A DNA stretch of 64,000 nt from a candidate division KSB1 bacterium (GCA_034521575.1 JAXHMJ010000005.1:2108001-2172000), one strand, 5' to 3'. Positions 10,414 to 22,117 are shown, counted from the first letter of the stretch. Notes: generated by a model from the sequence alone, not told the origin. Numbers and translations are program-made.

Positions 10414-12136
10414 TTATTTTTCAGCGCTCCTAAATTGATCGTTTAAGACATGTTCAAACATAACAACATTGCATTCTGAACGCAATTCACTAATCCACTC
10501 TTCCCAAAGTTGATCTCTGCGCTGCTTTTTAACAACAGCCATAACTCGCCCTCTCACTCGTCTGAAAGATTGAGGCTCTCCCGGCTGGCGTTCCAGTATT
10601 TTTATAACCGAATACCCGCCGGAAAAATAAACAGGTTCACTGATCTCACCCGGCAGCATGGTCGTGGCTTTACGCCCCATCTCACGGTGACGAACCGGGC
10701 TGACGTATCCCAGAACGCCCTGACGGCTTTTGACAGAGTCGCGTTCAGTATAGCGTTCCGCAAGAGATCCAAAATCCTCACCGTTCTGAATCCGATTGTA
10801 CAACCACTCTGCTTTTTCTTTATCACTTACAAATATCTCCTGCACAACAACCTGTGGATTCCTTTGAAAACGCTCCTTGTGATCGGCATAGTATTTACGG
10901 TAATCCGCCTCTGTAAGATTCAACTGATCGTCAATATTTTTTTTGACTTGAAGATCAACGATTTCTTTTTCTACAAACGTTTTCAGCTGTTTCTGAACAG
11001 TATCTTTTTTGGCATAGTTTTTTTCATATCCGTATTCAAGAAGAAGAAATTTGCCGGAATCCAGAAAAATAAAACGGTCCCAGGTTCGTCTCATCGTAAA
11101 AGGAGGCCGTCCGCCCTGAATCACATTTTTAATAATTTGTTTGAGAAATGTCTCCACGCTAACCGTATCCGAGACATAACTATAAACCGGCATCCGTTTC
11201 TGTTCCGGTGTTAATGAATTGATAAATGCTTCAAACTCGGTATTCATCTGAAAATCATATTCTTCGGTATCAAACCAGACCAGAAGAGAGTCCACAGTAT
11301 CTTCATTCAACTGAAAATCATATTTCTCTCTCAAACGATCGATAAATTCAGAATATCGATTATTGATTTCATCAGAATGGTGTTGAAAATACTGTTTCCG
11401 CAAAGCCTGTATTTTTTCGTCAAACGGCATCTGCTCCCGTTTTCGTACAGCTCTTAATTTTACAATATGAAACCCTTTTGTCGATTTTAATACCTTTGAA
11501 AAATCTCCCTTGTGCATATCCTTTAATGCCATGTAGAAACGATCACCATATCCACGGGCTCCCCATCTCAGAAAACCTATCCATCCACCCTTCCCGGCGG
11601 TTTTTTTATCCTGGGAATAGGTCTGAGCCATTTTATCAAACTCTGCTCCCCGTAGCAACTTTTGATAAACCGTCTCCAGTTTTTCCCTGGCCATGGTCAC
11701 TTCATGAGGTGTCATTTGAGGTGTTACCCGCATAAAAATATGGCTAATCCCAAACTCAAGCCCTTGCCGATCATAGATTTTTCGCAATTTTGAAATGGGT
11801 ATTTCTTCGTTGTAAACTTTTTCGTGTATCACTTGCATATAAACAAGGTTTTCTTTTCGCTCCTTTCGTTTACTGACAACCGTCGAATCTAAATGCAAAC
11901 TATCGCGAAAAGCAGATCGGATTACGAGGCGTTGATCTATCAGATCAGTCAACACTATTTTTGCTGTTTCCATAGTAAGTGAATTTTTATTCACCTTTTC
12001 TTCTTTAAAAACTCTTAAAATCCCCCATATTGATAAAAGAGTTATTAATTCGGGCTAAATTGGCCTGTTTCTCACAGGAAAAAAGTATCATAATCAGCGC
12101 CAATAAAACAAAAGCTCCAGATAAATGTCGTTTCAT
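10414..12136 (-). CDS. Two-domain parvulin lipoprotein, paralogue of 8344-10072, frameshifted near start
   Basis: The long frame begins at a GTG near 11994. The true N terminus is upstream in another frame: ATG at 12136, a signal peptide and a lipobox (ILFSC), then LARINNSFINMGDF, matching the paralogue's ARLNNSFLTMEAF. The frames must switch at the T5 run near 12005-12012 (minus strand AGTTTTTAAAGAA). Parvulin domains lie at the GISHIFMRV to GFHIVKLR and VVQEIFVS to YSVIKILERQ segments. Probable role: envelope protein folding with SurA and the PrsA-like lipoprotein downstream. Confidence 0.75.
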
Positions 12137-12199
12137 ATTCCCTCTTTTATTTTAAAGTATCTATTTTATTTACAATCAATTAAATAAAAAAGTAATATA

Positions 12200-15100
12200 T
12201 TATACAATACTTTGCAAGAACTTTTTCGCAATTTCAATATGAGAGGATCCTGATTCACCGCGCATCGTAAATTTCAACTTGTTTTGAGCCTGATCAAGTT
12301 GAAAAGAGTCTGGAACATGTTCAACCATATCAGCCAACCATTTCTGAAATTGTTCCCCTGTGGGTAAAACCTCATTATTAAACTCTCCATTAATCGCATC
12401 ATTGTCCACACTCAATTTTTCCACTCCGGCTTTGACGGCGTAACGTTTAAGATAGATATAATCCAAGAGATTTTGCGCCGGTTTGGGGAGCGGTCCAAAC
12501 CTGTCCAATATCTCATGATGAATCTGATCGATTTCTTTTATTGATTTTGTTTGAACCAGTCTGCGATACAAATCAACCCGTTCCGACGCCGAATGGACAA
12601 AATCACTGGGAAGATACGCGTTGATCGAAATCTTGATTCTGGCTTCAAATGGATCTTTGCTTTCTTCGGCTTGATCAAATGAATCGATATTCATTTCTTT
12701 GCGGACCTTTCTGATAGATTGTCTGATAATTTTGGTAAATAATTCGAATCCAAGTGCGTTGACAAAACCGGTTTGTTCCGCCCCAAAAATATTTCCGGCA
12801 CCACGTATTTCAAGGTCTCGCATGGCAATTTTATAGCCAGATCCCAGATGTGAATACTCTTGTATCGTTTGCAATCGTTTGATCGCATCCCGGGAGGGTT
12901 TCTTTGATTGTGGAATCAGCAAATAAGCGTAGGCTTGTTGCTGCGACCGCCCCACTCTTCCCCTTAACTGGTATAATTGTGATAACCCGAGTTTATCTGC
13001 ACGATTGACAATTAGCGTGTTGGCTTTGGGCATATCGATCCCGGACTCGATAATCATAGTTGACACCAATACTTGTACCTCGCCGCGCACAAATTTATGC
13101 ATCACAGTTTCCAGTTCATGGCCCTTCATTTGTCCGTGAGCGACGGCAATCGACACTTCCGGCACGATATCGTATAAAGTGGCAGCCATTCCATGAATGG
13201 ATTGAACCCGGTTGTGTACAAAAAACACCTGTCCTCCTCTATCAATTTCTTTCAGCACAGCCTCTCTGATCAGGTCACAATCAAAGCGGCTTACTTCGGT
13301 TTTAACCGGAAGACGGTTGTGAGGAGGTGTGTTAATAATCGACAAATCTTTTGCGCCAATCAGAGACATGTGCATTGTCCTCGGGATCGGAGTGGCCGAA
13401 AGTGTAAGAGTATCAACGGTCTCTTTAAGCAGCTTGAGTTTTTCTTTGTGCATAACCCCAAATTTTTGTTCTTCATCGACAATCAACAGACCCAAATCTT
13501 TAAACTTTATATCCTTTGACAAAAGTCGATGCGTCCCAATTAAAAGATCAATTTTTCCTTCGCCTATGTTTTCAATAATCTCTCTCTGCTGTTTTGCCGA
13601 TTTAAACCGTGATAACAGATCGATAGCCACAGGGAAAACTCTGTATGCGCTCCACAAAAGTCTCGTAATGCTGTTGTGCCAAAATAGTTGTCGGCACCAA
13701 CACACAGACCTGCTTGCCGTCATTAATTGCTTTGAAAGCTGCGCGCACCGCCACCTCGGTTTTCCCGTAACCAACATCTCCACAGATCAAGCGATCCATA
13801 GGTTGATTCTTTTGCATATCCTGTTTTATTTCAGTTACAGCGTTCAACTGGTCATAGGTTTCTTCAAACTGAAATGAGGCTTCAAGTTCCTTTTGCCATA
13901 TTGTATCTTCAGAAAATGTGTACCCCGTGCGTGCTTTTCTGGTGGCATAAAGTTTAATCAATTGTTCCGCAACCTCTTTCATTCGTTTTTTTGTACGCGT
14001 TTTCAGCTTTTCCCATTGCGCCGTTCCCAGTTTATTCAGAACCGGAACCACACCGTCGCGTGAACTGTATTTTTGAACCTGATCCATTTTTTCCAGAGGC
14101 ACATAAAGCTTATCCTGATCCTTGTATTCAACCACCAGACACTCACGCTCTTTTCCGTAAGCCTTGATCATGGTCAACCCCTTGAACAAACCAATACCGT
14201 GCTCTTCATGAACAATATAATCGCCTTTGTTGATCTGAAGCTGTTGTCTTAACGCAATTTGACGTTTGTCAAGTTTATCCGGTTTTGGAAATCGGATGCG
14301 GCTGTATATTTCACGATTGGTATACACATAAACCCCTTCATCCGGCCAATGAAATCCGCGTGCCACATTCAGGGTTTTAAAATCAAGCGGAGGGAACTCT
14401 TCCTGTTCAAAAAGATCCTGCAACCGTTTGCGTTGAGACTCCGATTCACACAACAGCGTAGCAACAATATTCTGATTATAAAGCTTATCCACCAGAGTTT
14501 TAAACAGGGCAAGATTTCCCCCGAAACGGTTATTTTCAAAAAAAGGAAACTGTATCCCTTTATTTGAGATTGAAACCGGTTCTATCTTACAAACAGCATT
14601 TCGTTCTATGTGATGATCCAGCTGTTCAGGCAGCCAGTAATAATCTTCATAATCTACATTTTCATCATGTTCCCGCACCTGCATGTCCCGCACACCTTTC
14701 ACTTCATCAGCCTGTGCACCACACAGCTGCGAATTATGAATAAAAACAAAAGGATCGCAATATTCAAAAAGGGTCGAATCCTGAGGATAATCAAGTAACG
14801 GCATTTCTTCGGGAGGAGTAAAATTTCCGCCGGCAAAGGGCGGTATAATGTAAAGTTCAGAACAGGGTTCAAGAGATTGTTGCGTCTCCACATCAAATTT
14901 ACGCATCGAATCCACTTCATCTCCGAAAAATTCGATACGATAGGGATGTGTGCTTTCAAAAAGGAAAACATCAACAATTCCGCCGCGCACACTCATTTCA
15001 CCCGGGCGGTCCACTCTGTCTTCACGCACAAATCCCATTTTAATCAAATTCTTGATAAAAGAATTAAACGGACGCACTGTATGCAAAGTCAGATGTATAA

Positions 15101-15431
15101 ATTGCTGTTTCACCCATTCCGGCTTGAATATTTTTTCCAACAAAGCATCAGGAGTTGTAATCACAAGACAAGGTTCTCCTGAAACAAGAGCTTTTAAAAC
15201 AGCCAAACGATGTCCCGTAACCGAACCCTGGGGTCCTAATTCTTTCCACATCTGATTACCGATAGCCGGATAATACAATATATTATCATCCGGCAACAGG
15301 ACACTCATATCATCCCGAAACTGAACAGCATCTTGCTCATTATCAAAAATCGACACAAAAACCCGTTTTTCCTCAAGGTAAAGCAGGGTTTGAAGAAAAG
15401 CAAACGAAGAACCGGGCAGCCCCTGAGCCAT
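12200..15431 (-). CDS. mfd: Transcription-repair coupling factor Mfd, frameshifted
   Basis: Two overlapping frames (13602-15431 and 12200-13783) make one Mfd of about 1077 residues, the family's normal length. The first holds the UvrB-like domain, the RNA-polymerase-binding region (GDYIVHEEHGIGLFKG), and Walker A GDVGYGKTEVA. The second holds the DEEQKFG box, GRVGRS and the C-terminal domain. Mfd is the DNA translocase that removes stalled RNA polymerase and recruits UvrA. The frame changes at the GGGAAAA run near 13632-13638, inside the segment expected to read SFPVAIDLLSRF. The frame stays open upstream to about 15521 without an ATG, so the N terminus may start further upstream than 15431. 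Confidence 0.9.
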
Positions 15432-15516
15432 GCACGTTTGGCGCTCCTGAACAGCCGATTTGATTTGATTATAGGCGTCATGCTTTTTTATTTTACTGTA
15501 AAGAACGTCCAGAACG

Positions 15517-16142
15517 TTATCCTTTTTTTATAATCAACAACACCTTTGTTTTGTCCTCAAACACAGCCTGCTTTTTTACAATACATGTTTCAGGCAGACC
15601 CTCAACCTCCCGATCAATCTCTCCGCCCTTTTGCGCCAAAAGAACGCCCGTGGGTTTTAACAAGGGTTCCGACCACATCCACAAAGTTTTCAAATCAGCC
15701 ACAGCCCGTGCAGTTACAACATCGAATTGCCCAGATCGTTCAAAACACAACTTTTCCACACGCGAACAGACAACCTCAACATTTTTAATCTCCATCAATT
15801 CTACGGCTTCCTGAAGAAACAACGTTTTCAAACGCTTTGAATCGACAAGAACAAAAGAACAGTCCGGGCGCAATACAGCCATTGGAATTCCCGGAAACCC
15901 TCCACCGCTGCCAATATCCAAAACAGCCTTAAAATCAACAAACTCGGGCGACATAAATTGAATGGATTCTGAAATATGTTTGGATACTATATTTTCAACA
16001 TCGGCCGATGAAACCAGCTTTGTACGCGCCTGCCACCGCTCAAAAATATTGACAAATTGATACAGTTGATGCTTTTTCTGTAATGTTAAACCTGAACGCC
16101 GGGAAAAATCGTGTAAATCTTTTTATTTTTGTTTTTCATCAT
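15517..16142 (-). CDS. rsmG: 16S rRNA (guanine-527-N7)-methyltransferase RsmG, frameshifted near start
   Basis: The intact frame (15517-15954) holds the methyltransferase core: LDIGSGGGFPGIPMA (SAM binding), LVDSKRLK, and VTARAVADL. The N-terminal helices (FSRRSGLTLQKKHQLYQF to KHISESIQF) are readable in the same frame back to about 16115. The start codons at 16142/16139 are in another frame, so one base is probably miscalled in the T5 runs at 16120-16130. The start lies inside a parS site. The gene follows mnmG, the usual order. Its end reaches close to the possible upstream extension of mfd. Confidence 0.85.
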
Positions 16143-16157
16143 GTTTCACGTGGAACC
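16142..16157. other. parS site (ParB binding), 1 mismatch
   Basis: TGTTTCACGTGGAACC matches the conserved parS palindrome TGTTTCACGTGNAACA at all but the last base. It lies at the rsmG start, 28 bases from a second copy. parS sites cluster near origins and nucleate ParB for chromosome segregation. parA and parB are not in this window. Confidence 0.8.
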
Positions 16158-16166
16158 TCCTCGTCT

Positions 16167-18059
16167 CTATGTTTCACGTGGAACCTTTTTCCTTTGGCTT
16201 AAAAACATCATAAGTACAGAGATATCTGAAGGAGAAACACCCAATATCCTGGAAGCCTGACCCAGTGTTCGCGGATGAATCCGCGATAGCTTTTCTCGTC
16301 CTTCATTGGATATAGATTTAATCTGATTGTAATTAAAATGATCCGGTATTTCGAGATCTTCGAGTTCTTTCATTTTTTCCACCTGGTCCGCCTGTCTTTT
16401 CAAAAAACCTTCGTATTTAATCTCAATCTCAACCTGTTCTCTGACTCGACTCCAGAATCTAGAGGGATTATGAACAAGATCATGATTTAAACACCTTAAA
16501 TGTGTCAGGCGAACTTGTGGCCTTTTTAGGATTTGTGCTGCGGTTTCAACCTCCTTGATCCTTGCAGTATCCAGAGAATCGAGTATAGGATTAATCTCTT
16601 CAGGACGGATTTTTAATTGTTGAAGCATCTCTATATTCTCATTAATTTGTTGCTGACGATATTTCATATCAAGATAGACATCCTGCTCAACAAGACCATA
16701 TCGGTGCCCATATTCTATCAATCTGAGATCTGCATTATCCTGTCTTAAAATCAATCGGTACTCGGCCCGGGATGTAAACATTCTATAAGGTTCTTCCAAG
16801 AGTTTGGTAACAAGGTCATCAACCAGTACACCCATATAAGCCTCGGAGCGTTTCAGTATAAAAGGTTCCATGCCGCGTATTTTTGCAACCGCGTTTATAG
16901 CAGCAACAAGTCCCTGAGCGGCAGCCTCTTCATATCCCGAGGTACCGTTAATTTGTCCGGCAAAGTACAAATTTTTAATGTGTTTGGTTTCAAGCGTGGG
17001 TTTTAATTGAGTGGGGGGGAAATAATCATATTCTATTGCATAACCCAATCTTGTGATTTTCGCACGCTTTAATCCGGGAATAGTGTGAAGGGCGTTGATT
17101 TGAATATCTTCAGGAAGACTGGTGGCAAAACCGTTTAAATAATACTCTCTCGTTTGACGTCCTTCCGGCTCTAAAAACAATTGATGATTTGCTTTATCCT
17201 TAAATCTGACAATCTTGTCTTCAATAGAGGGACAATAACGCGGGCCGACCCCTTTTATAACACCGGAATACAAAGGAGAACGATCCATGCCTGATTCGAG
17301 AATTGCATGCGTTTCCTGATTGGTTCTCGTTAAATAACATGGTATTTGTTCATTATCGACAGACTCATGAGAAAAGGAAAACGGTAGCGGATTTTCATCT
17401 CCGGGCTGTAATTCCATCTCTTCGAAATCAACAGTGTTTCCATCGATTCTTGGCGGTGTTCCGGTTTTTAAACGCCCCACCTTAAATCCGCGATTGGCAA
17501 GTTGTTCACTCAATCCCTTTGAAGCGATTTCTCCGGTACGTCCGCCGTCGTAATGAACCAGTCCAACATGAATCAATCCATTTAAAAAAGTCCCATTGCA
17601 CAAGATCACTGTTCGGGATGTGATTTGGGTTCCAATGCGAGTTACAACGCCGGAAACTTTATCCTGGTGAAACAACAGTTCTTTTACATCATTTTGTCTG
17701 ATTTCAAGATTTTCCTGATTTTCAATAACCTCTCTCATTTTAAGTGAATAGCCCATACGATCGTTTTGAGACCGCAACGACCATACAGAAGGTCCTTTAC
17801 TCTTATTCAGAAGGCGAAATTGAATACCGGTCTCGTCTGCTATTTTCGCCATCTCTCCCCCCATCGCATCGATTTCTCGGACCAGGTGACCTTTCGCCAA
17901 TCCGCCGATAGCCGGATTGCAGGACATCTGTGCAATGGTGAAAATATTTATAGTGATAAGAAGAGTTTTAGCATTCATTCTTGCTGCGGCAAGCGCTGCT
18001 TCACAGCCGGCATGACCAGCGCCAATTACGATCACATCATATTCGTAAGAATTGTTCAT
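16167..18059 (-). CDS. mnmG: tRNA uridine-5-carboxymethylaminomethyl modification enzyme MnmG (GidA)
   Basis: An intact 630-residue protein of normal length. It has the FAD-binding [15 protein letters not shown] (residues 9-23), the [17 protein letters not shown] block, and the [19 protein letters not shown] segment near 370. With MnmE it makes the cmnm5U34 wobble modification of tRNAs in the cytoplasm. A consensus parS site lies 3-18 bases before the start and another is built into its last codons. The order mnmE-mnmG-rsmG is conserved near many origins. Confidence 0.97.
   Translation of the reverse strand: MNNSYEYDVIVIGAGHAGCEAALAAARMNAKTLLITINIFTIAQMSCNPAIGGLAKGHLVREIDAMGGEMAKIADETGIQFRLLNKSKGPSVWSLRSQNDRMGYSLKMREVIENQENLEIRQNDVKELLFHQDKVSGVVTRIGTQITSRTVILCNGTFLNGLIHVGLVHYDGGRTGEIASKGLSEQLANRGFKVGRLKTGTPPRIDGNTVDFEEMELQPGDENPLPFSFSHESVDNEQIPCYLTRTNQETHAILESGMDRSPLYSGVIKGVGPRYCPSIEDKIVRFKDKANHQLFLEPEGRQTREYYLNGFATSLPEDIQINALHTIPGLKRAKITRLGYAIEYDYFPPTQLKPTLETKHIKNLYFAGQINGTSGYEEAAAQGLVAAINAVAKIRGMEPFILKRSEAYMGVLVDDLVTKLLEEPYRMFTSRAEYRLILRQDNADLRLIEYGHRYGLVEQDVYLDMKYRQQQINENIEMLQQLKIRPEEINPILDSLDTARIKEVETAAQILKRPQVRLTHLRCLNHDLVHNPSRFWSRVREQVEIEIKYEGFLKRQADQVEKMKELEDLEIPDHFNYNQIKSISNEGREKLSRIHPRTLGQASRILGVSPSDISVLMMFLSQRKKVPRET
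16170..16185. other. parS site inside the mnmG 3' end, 1 mismatch
   Basis: The same 16-mer as the neighbouring copy. It overlaps the last codons of mnmG, encoding the Val-Pro-Arg-Glu-Thr tail. Two sites 28 bases apart would give a strong ParB nucleation point. Confidence 0.8.
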
Positions 18060-18061
18060 AG

Positions 18062-18077
18062 TGTTCCACGTGAAACA
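18062..18077. other. parS site, exact consensus, between mnmE and mnmG
   Basis: TGTTCCACGTGAAACA is an exact match to the consensus TGTTNCACGTGAAACA. It fills nearly all of the 18-base gap between the mnmE stop and the mnmG start. Confidence 0.9.
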
Positions 18078-19456
18078 TTATTTTCCGACACAAAAATTTG
18101 AAAAAATATTATTCAAAATATCATCTGATGTTACATATCCAGTTAATTGCCCCATTGAATCGAGGGCCGATCTTAAATCCAACGCAATAAATTCAGATGA
18201 GTAGCCCTGCTCTATACTCTCCCGCGCATGGGTGATAAATTCATAGGATTTGAGAATTGCATTATAATGGCGCGTCTTTGTCAAAATTTCAGTTTCGTGA
18301 ACCGGAAGTTTATTTTCTACATATTCTACAAGAGAAGATTCTAACGAATCTAATCCTTCTTTTGTTTCAGCAGATATAAGCAAGGCATCAGGGTTTTGTG
18401 CCTTTATTCTGGATTTTTCATAATCCGAAACAAGATCGATTTTGTTGTAAACATAATATGTTTTGCTGCCGGGTTTGAGCTTTTTGAAGAAATCGTGTCT
18501 GGCGCTGCTTTCCTGTGACAGGCTGTCAATAATATATAAAACAATATCGGCTTGTGATATCATTTCATAGGTACGCTGGATTCCGGCATTTTCGATTGTA
18601 TTGTTTCTGAGCGATGTAAACCAGCCGTATCTGTGATATAAAAAATAAAACCTCTAATATCCAAGGCTTCCTCTATAGTATCACGGGTTGTTCCTGGAAT
18701 ATCTGTAACAATGGCCCTATCTTGCTGCAAAAGTGTATTCATCAGGCTTGATTTTCCGGCGTTGGGTTTGCCGGAAATAACGAGCTTGACGCCTTCTTTG
18801 ACCAGTTTTCCGTAAGTAAAGGTGTCCAGAAGACTCTTTAATCTGTTTTTGAGAATATCCATTTGATCTGAAATAGTGCTGTAATCAGCCAGCTTAATAT
18901 CTTCATCGCTGAAATCAAGTTCTATTTCAAGCAACGAACATTGCTTGATAAGGGTTTCTTTAATAGCAGATAATTCTTTGGAAAGATCACCGTGTAGTTG
19001 ATGTTGGGATAGTTTAAGACTGGATTCAGATTGCGCATGGATTGTATCTGCAATAGATTCTGCCTGTAACAGATCTATTTTTCCATTTAAAAAAGCCCGC
19101 TTTGTAAACTCACCCGGTTCAGCGGGTTTGGCGCCGTTTAAAATTAACAATCTCAAAATATGCTGAACAACAAAGGCTCCACCGTGACAATGGATTTCTA
19201 TTATATGTTGTCCGGTATAAGAGCAGGGACTTTGGAATTTAAGAATGATCACATTATCGACGCTGTATGATCGCGTTGAATCAATAATAGTTCCGTTATA
19301 GCATTTTCGTTCCACCATATTCTTGACAGAAATATTTCCTGAATAAATTTTTTCAAGAATATCAAAGGCATCCGGACCAGAAAGCCGAACGATAGCAATA
19401 GCGCCTGTCCCCTTTGCGGTGGAAACCGCAGCAATTGTGTCATTCAAAGTATTCAT
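18078..19456 (-). CDS. mnmE: tRNA modification GTPase MnmE, frameshifted
   Basis: Two frames (18560-19456 and 18078-18563) make one MnmE of about 458 residues. The N-terminal formyl-THF-binding domain begins DTIAAVSTAKGTGAIA. The G domain has SGKPNAGKSSLMN (P-loop), GTTRDT and DTAG, and the C terminus ends with the conserved Cys-x-Gly-Lys (FCVGK). The frame is lost just after DTAGLHRSET (about 18595-18606). One missing A in the GAAAC run, or the ACAAT tandem duplicate there, would explain it. MnmE partners MnmG, encoded just downstream. Confidence 0.92.
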
Positions 19457-19460
19457 GAAT

Positions 19461-19492
19461 AAAAATAAAACCCCGCTAAAGAATTAGCAGGG
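19461..19492 (-). terminator. Rho-independent terminator after yidC
   Basis: On the minus strand CCCTGCTAA / TTAGCGGGG forms a 9-bp stem (one G-T pair) with a 4-base loop, followed by TTTTATTTTT. It lies 30 bases beyond the yidC stop and before the mnmE start. Confidence 0.8.
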
Positions 19493-19522
19493 CTTTTTTG
19501 TGTTTGATATTTATCGAAGAAA

Positions 19523-21283
19523 TTAAGCAGCACGTTTTTTCTGATGTTTGGGTACCAAATACTTTTGTTGAATAATTGATAACAGATTGAACAATGCATA
19601 ATACAAATTGAGTCCGGAAGGAAAATGATTGAAAAGCAGAAACAGAAATATGGGCATAAAATAGACCAGCATTTTTTGCTTCGGATCCGTAGAACTCATT
19701 TTCTGTTGAAGAAAGATCGTGACCATCATAAAAATAGGCAATATATTGACATGCTGACCATAAAAGGGAATGCTGAAAGGTAAAGTAAATATAGTATCAG
19801 GGGCGGAAAGATCGTTGATCCACCAAATAAAACCCTCTCCTCTTAATTCTATGGTGGTTCGAAAAATAACAAAAAGACCTATCAGTAATGGCATTTGGAT
19901 GAGCATGGGCAAGCATCCGCCTGCAGGATTAACTCCCTCCTGCTTGTATAAATTCATTGTGGCTTTATTCAGTTTTTGCGGATCATCTTTATGCTTTTCC
20001 TGCAACTCTTTCAGCTTGGGTTGAATCTGCTGCATTTTCTGCATCGATTCGTATGATTTGTGTGTGAGAGGATAAACGACAATTTTGATGACAACTGCAA
20101 AAAACAAAAGAACCACACCATAATTAGGTATAACAGTGTGCATCTTTTTGAAAAGCCAAAGAATAAATTTACTAAAGGGTTTTATAAAACTCCATCCAAA
20201 ATCCATAAAATCTTCAAAGCCTTTATCATACTTTTTGAGAGTATCATACTCCAATGGCCCAAGATACAAGTTGAATGAAGGTTCAGTTGTTCCATCCCCT
20301 AAATATGGCATGCTCATTGTAATTGAATAACGTTTTAAATTTGTATCTTTATTTGCTACGGGGTCTTCAAATCCCTGAATCGTTACGGATTCAGCGGTTT
20401 CCTGTTCCGGTACAATATAAATGGCAAAGTATTTGGTCCTTACAGCAGCCCATTCTATTTGACCGGACTCTTTGTAAACTTTTTCATTCGTTTTATATCC
20501 ATCCTCTATGTTTTCGTTTGAATACACAGCAGCTTTTGCATATTGCATATCTTCTTTGACACGCTGCTCTGTTGACGCCATACCGTTAGGAGCGGATATA
20601 AAATAACGTTTATTAGCCACTAAATCATAAAGTCCACTAAAATTGATTTTATAATCAATCATATACCGTTTATCATGAAAGGTATAGTTTTTCGAAATAG
20701 ACCGACCATTGCCCATGTCTAATGTAAAGGAAATCGTTTTTGAATCATAAACGGTAATATTACCCAATGAACCCGATTCAAATATATAATCGGATGTTGA
20801 AAGGCTGTCGCCGTTTACTGTCAAAAAGGAGAGTGAAAAATTTCCATAGCTATTGGGGCGAAAAAGGTTTACATATTCACTGTCGGGTCCCATGAAATTT
20901 TTTAATTTCCATTGAAGAATGTTACCTCCACGGGTGGTCAAGACCACTTCATACAGAGACGTTTCAACATAAATAAATTCTTCGGTTTTGCCTGATTGCA
21001 AATCCTCAATTTGGGCTACGATTTTGCTCTTTGAAGAGGGTACAAAAGGCTTCTGGGAGGTTTTTTGTGATTCGGATTCAGCGGCGACAGGTTCCTCGAC
21101 TTGCTGCTCAACAGACTCTTGGGATTGTGTCTGTTGAATTGTTTCTGGTTGATTCAATTGCTGCTGTCTTTTATTATACCCTTCAGGATCAACCAGTTTG
21201 AGATAGAAATCTGTTTGCGTAAAAATGATCACAGATATAATTAAAATAAATGCCAGAATTGTATTTTTGCTATCGAAATCCAT
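19523..21283 (-). CDS. yidC: Membrane protein insertase YidC
   Basis: A 586-residue YidC of the Gram-negative type. It has an N-terminal membrane segment (residues 7-25), a Gln/Glu-rich linker (35-75), the large periplasmic beta domain (about 80-345) and the C-terminal insertase core with several membrane helices (about 365-570). Core hallmarks are the VVLLFFAVVIKIVVYPL helix, QKLNKATMNLYKQEGVNPAGGCLPML and a basic tail (KHQKKRAA). It inserts inner-membrane proteins alone or with SecYEG. It follows yidD by 20 bases and is closed by a terminator. Confidence 0.97.
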   Translation of the reverse strand: MDFDSKNTILAFILIISVIIFTQTDFYLKLVDPEGYNKRQQQLNQPETIQQTQSQESVEQQVEEPVAAESESQKTSQKPFVPSSKSKIVAQIEDLQSGKTEEFIYVETSLYEVVLTTRGGNILQWKLKNFMGPDSEYVNLFRPNSYGNFSLSFLTVNGDSLSTSDYIFESGSLGNITVYDSKTISFTLDMGNGRSISKNYTFHDKRYMIDYKINFSGLYDLVANKRYFISAPNGMASTEQRVKEDMQYAKAAVYSNENIEDGYKTNEKVYKESGQIEWAAVRTKYFAIYIVPEQETAESVTIQGFEDPVANKDTNLKRYSITMSMPYLGDGTTEPSFNLYLGPLEYDTLKKYDKGFEDFMDFGWSFIKPFSKFILWLFKKMHTVIPNYGVVLLFFAVVIKIVVYPLTHKSYESMQKMQQIQPKLKELQEKHKDDPQKLNKATMNLYKQEGVNPAGGCLPMLIQMPLLIGLFVIFRTTIELRGEGFIWWINDLSAPDTIFTLPFSIPFYGQHVNILPIFMMVTIFLQQKMSSTDPKQKMLVYFMPIFLFLLFNHFPSGLNLYYALFNLLSIIQQKYLVPKHQKKRAA

Positions 21284-21303
21284 AAGACTCTCTTTATTTT
21301 ATG

Positions 21304-21543
21304 TTACACCGGGTCATAGCCGCCTTTTGAAAATGGGTTGCATCGAATTATTCGATATATGGCTTTGACTACTCCTTTTATAATTCCTTTTTTTTGTATT
21401 GCTTGTATTGCATAAGTAGAACAGGTTGGGTAATATCGGCAGGTGTTGGGCAAAAGCGGAGATACTATTTTTTTATAGACGATAATCAGACTTGTAAGTG
21501 CAACTTCAAGTCCTTTTCTGATATGTAATGTTATATTTTTCAT
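21304..21543 (-). CDS. yidD: Membrane protein insertion efficiency factor YidD
   Basis: A 79-residue protein with the full family signature: an amphipathic N terminus, [20 protein letters not shown] (two conserved Cys) and the C-terminal [16 protein letters not shown]. It sits at the inner membrane and assists YidC insertion. It lies in its usual place between rnpA and yidC, 19 bases after rnpA. Confidence 0.95.
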   Translation of the reverse strand: MKNITLHIRKGLEVALTSLIIVYKKIVSPLLPNTCRYYPTCSTYAIQAIQKKGIIKGVVKAIYRIIRCNPFSKGGYDPV

Positions 21544-21562
21544 AGCAACGATTCAGCATCGT

Positions 21563-21895
21563 TTATGTAAACCTTTTTCTGATTCTCTCTAATAAATGAT
21601 CCAGTTCATCAGACAAGCATTCAAAATCAATATGTTCCATTTTTTCATTACCCATGAGCACATATTTGGCGACAGGCAAACTTTGAATATGACGGGTTCT
21701 CCAGAGTTCTCTCAATAATCTTTTAATTTTGTTTCGCTTTGGCTTTGTACGTGTACGCTTGACCGCAGTATAACCGACTTTTGTATTCTTGTCTCTTTTT
21801 GCAAAAACATATATAAAAGACCCCTTTTCAGAGAACCCGTTCCTGATCACATCTGCAAATTCTTCATTGGATTTTATAATGAATTCTTTGGACAA
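21563..21895 (-). CDS. rnpA: Ribonuclease P protein component
   Basis: A 110-residue small basic protein with the RNase P motif in the region KPKRNKIKRLLRELWR, preceded by a VGYTAVKR strand. It binds the RNA subunit of RNase P for tRNA 5' maturation. The start appears to be TTG at 21895: an in-frame TGA lies three codons upstream and no ATG is available. It begins 2 bases after the rpmH stop. Confidence 0.93.
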   Translation of the reverse strand: MSKEFIIKSNEEFADVIRNGFSEKGSFIYVFAKRDKNTKVGYTAVKRTRTKPKRNKIKRLLRELWRTRHIQSLPVAKYVLMGNEKMEHIDFECLSDELDHLLERIRKRFT

Positions 21896-21897
21896 TT

Positions 21898-22041
21898 TTA
21901 TTCATCGCTAACAGTCAGTTTTTTTCTGCCTTTGGCCCTTCTTCGCTTCAATACAAGGCGTCCGTTTTTGGTCGCCATTCTTGCGCGAAAACCGTGTTTG
22001 TTTTTTCGCTTTCTATTGCTGGGTTGAAATGTTCTTTTCAT
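21898..22041 (-). CDS. rpmH: Ribosomal protein bL34
   Basis: A 47-residue protein beginning [19 protein letters not shown] and continuing [19 protein letters not shown], the unmistakable bL34 sequence. ATG at 22041 has a GGAG ribosome-binding site 8 bases upstream. It is the first gene of the rpmH-rnpA-yidD-yidC operon. In many bacteria rpmH lies next to dnaA, but here dnaA is about 24.5 kb away. Confidence 0.97.
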   Translation of the reverse strand: MKRTFQPSNRKRKNKHGFRARMATKNGRLVLKRRRAKGRKKLTVSDE

Positions 22042-22083
22042 AGTTGGCTCCGATTTTTGACGTTATATAAATTACAAACTCTT

Positions 22084-22112
22084 ATTTTACTATATTTTCC
22101 GGATAAAATCAA
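22084..22112 (-). promoter_or_regulatory. Sigma-70 promoter of the rpmH operon
   Basis: On the minus strand, TTGATT (22112-22107), a 17-base spacer, then TAAAAT (22089-22084). The start of transcription would lie about 35-40 bases before the rpmH ATG. Confidence 0.75.
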
Positions 22113-22117
22113 GTTTT

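Noticed and set aside
10510-11214. 234-codon plus-strand frame
   Set aside because: Shadow of the parvulin lipoprotein gene; no recognisable protein features.
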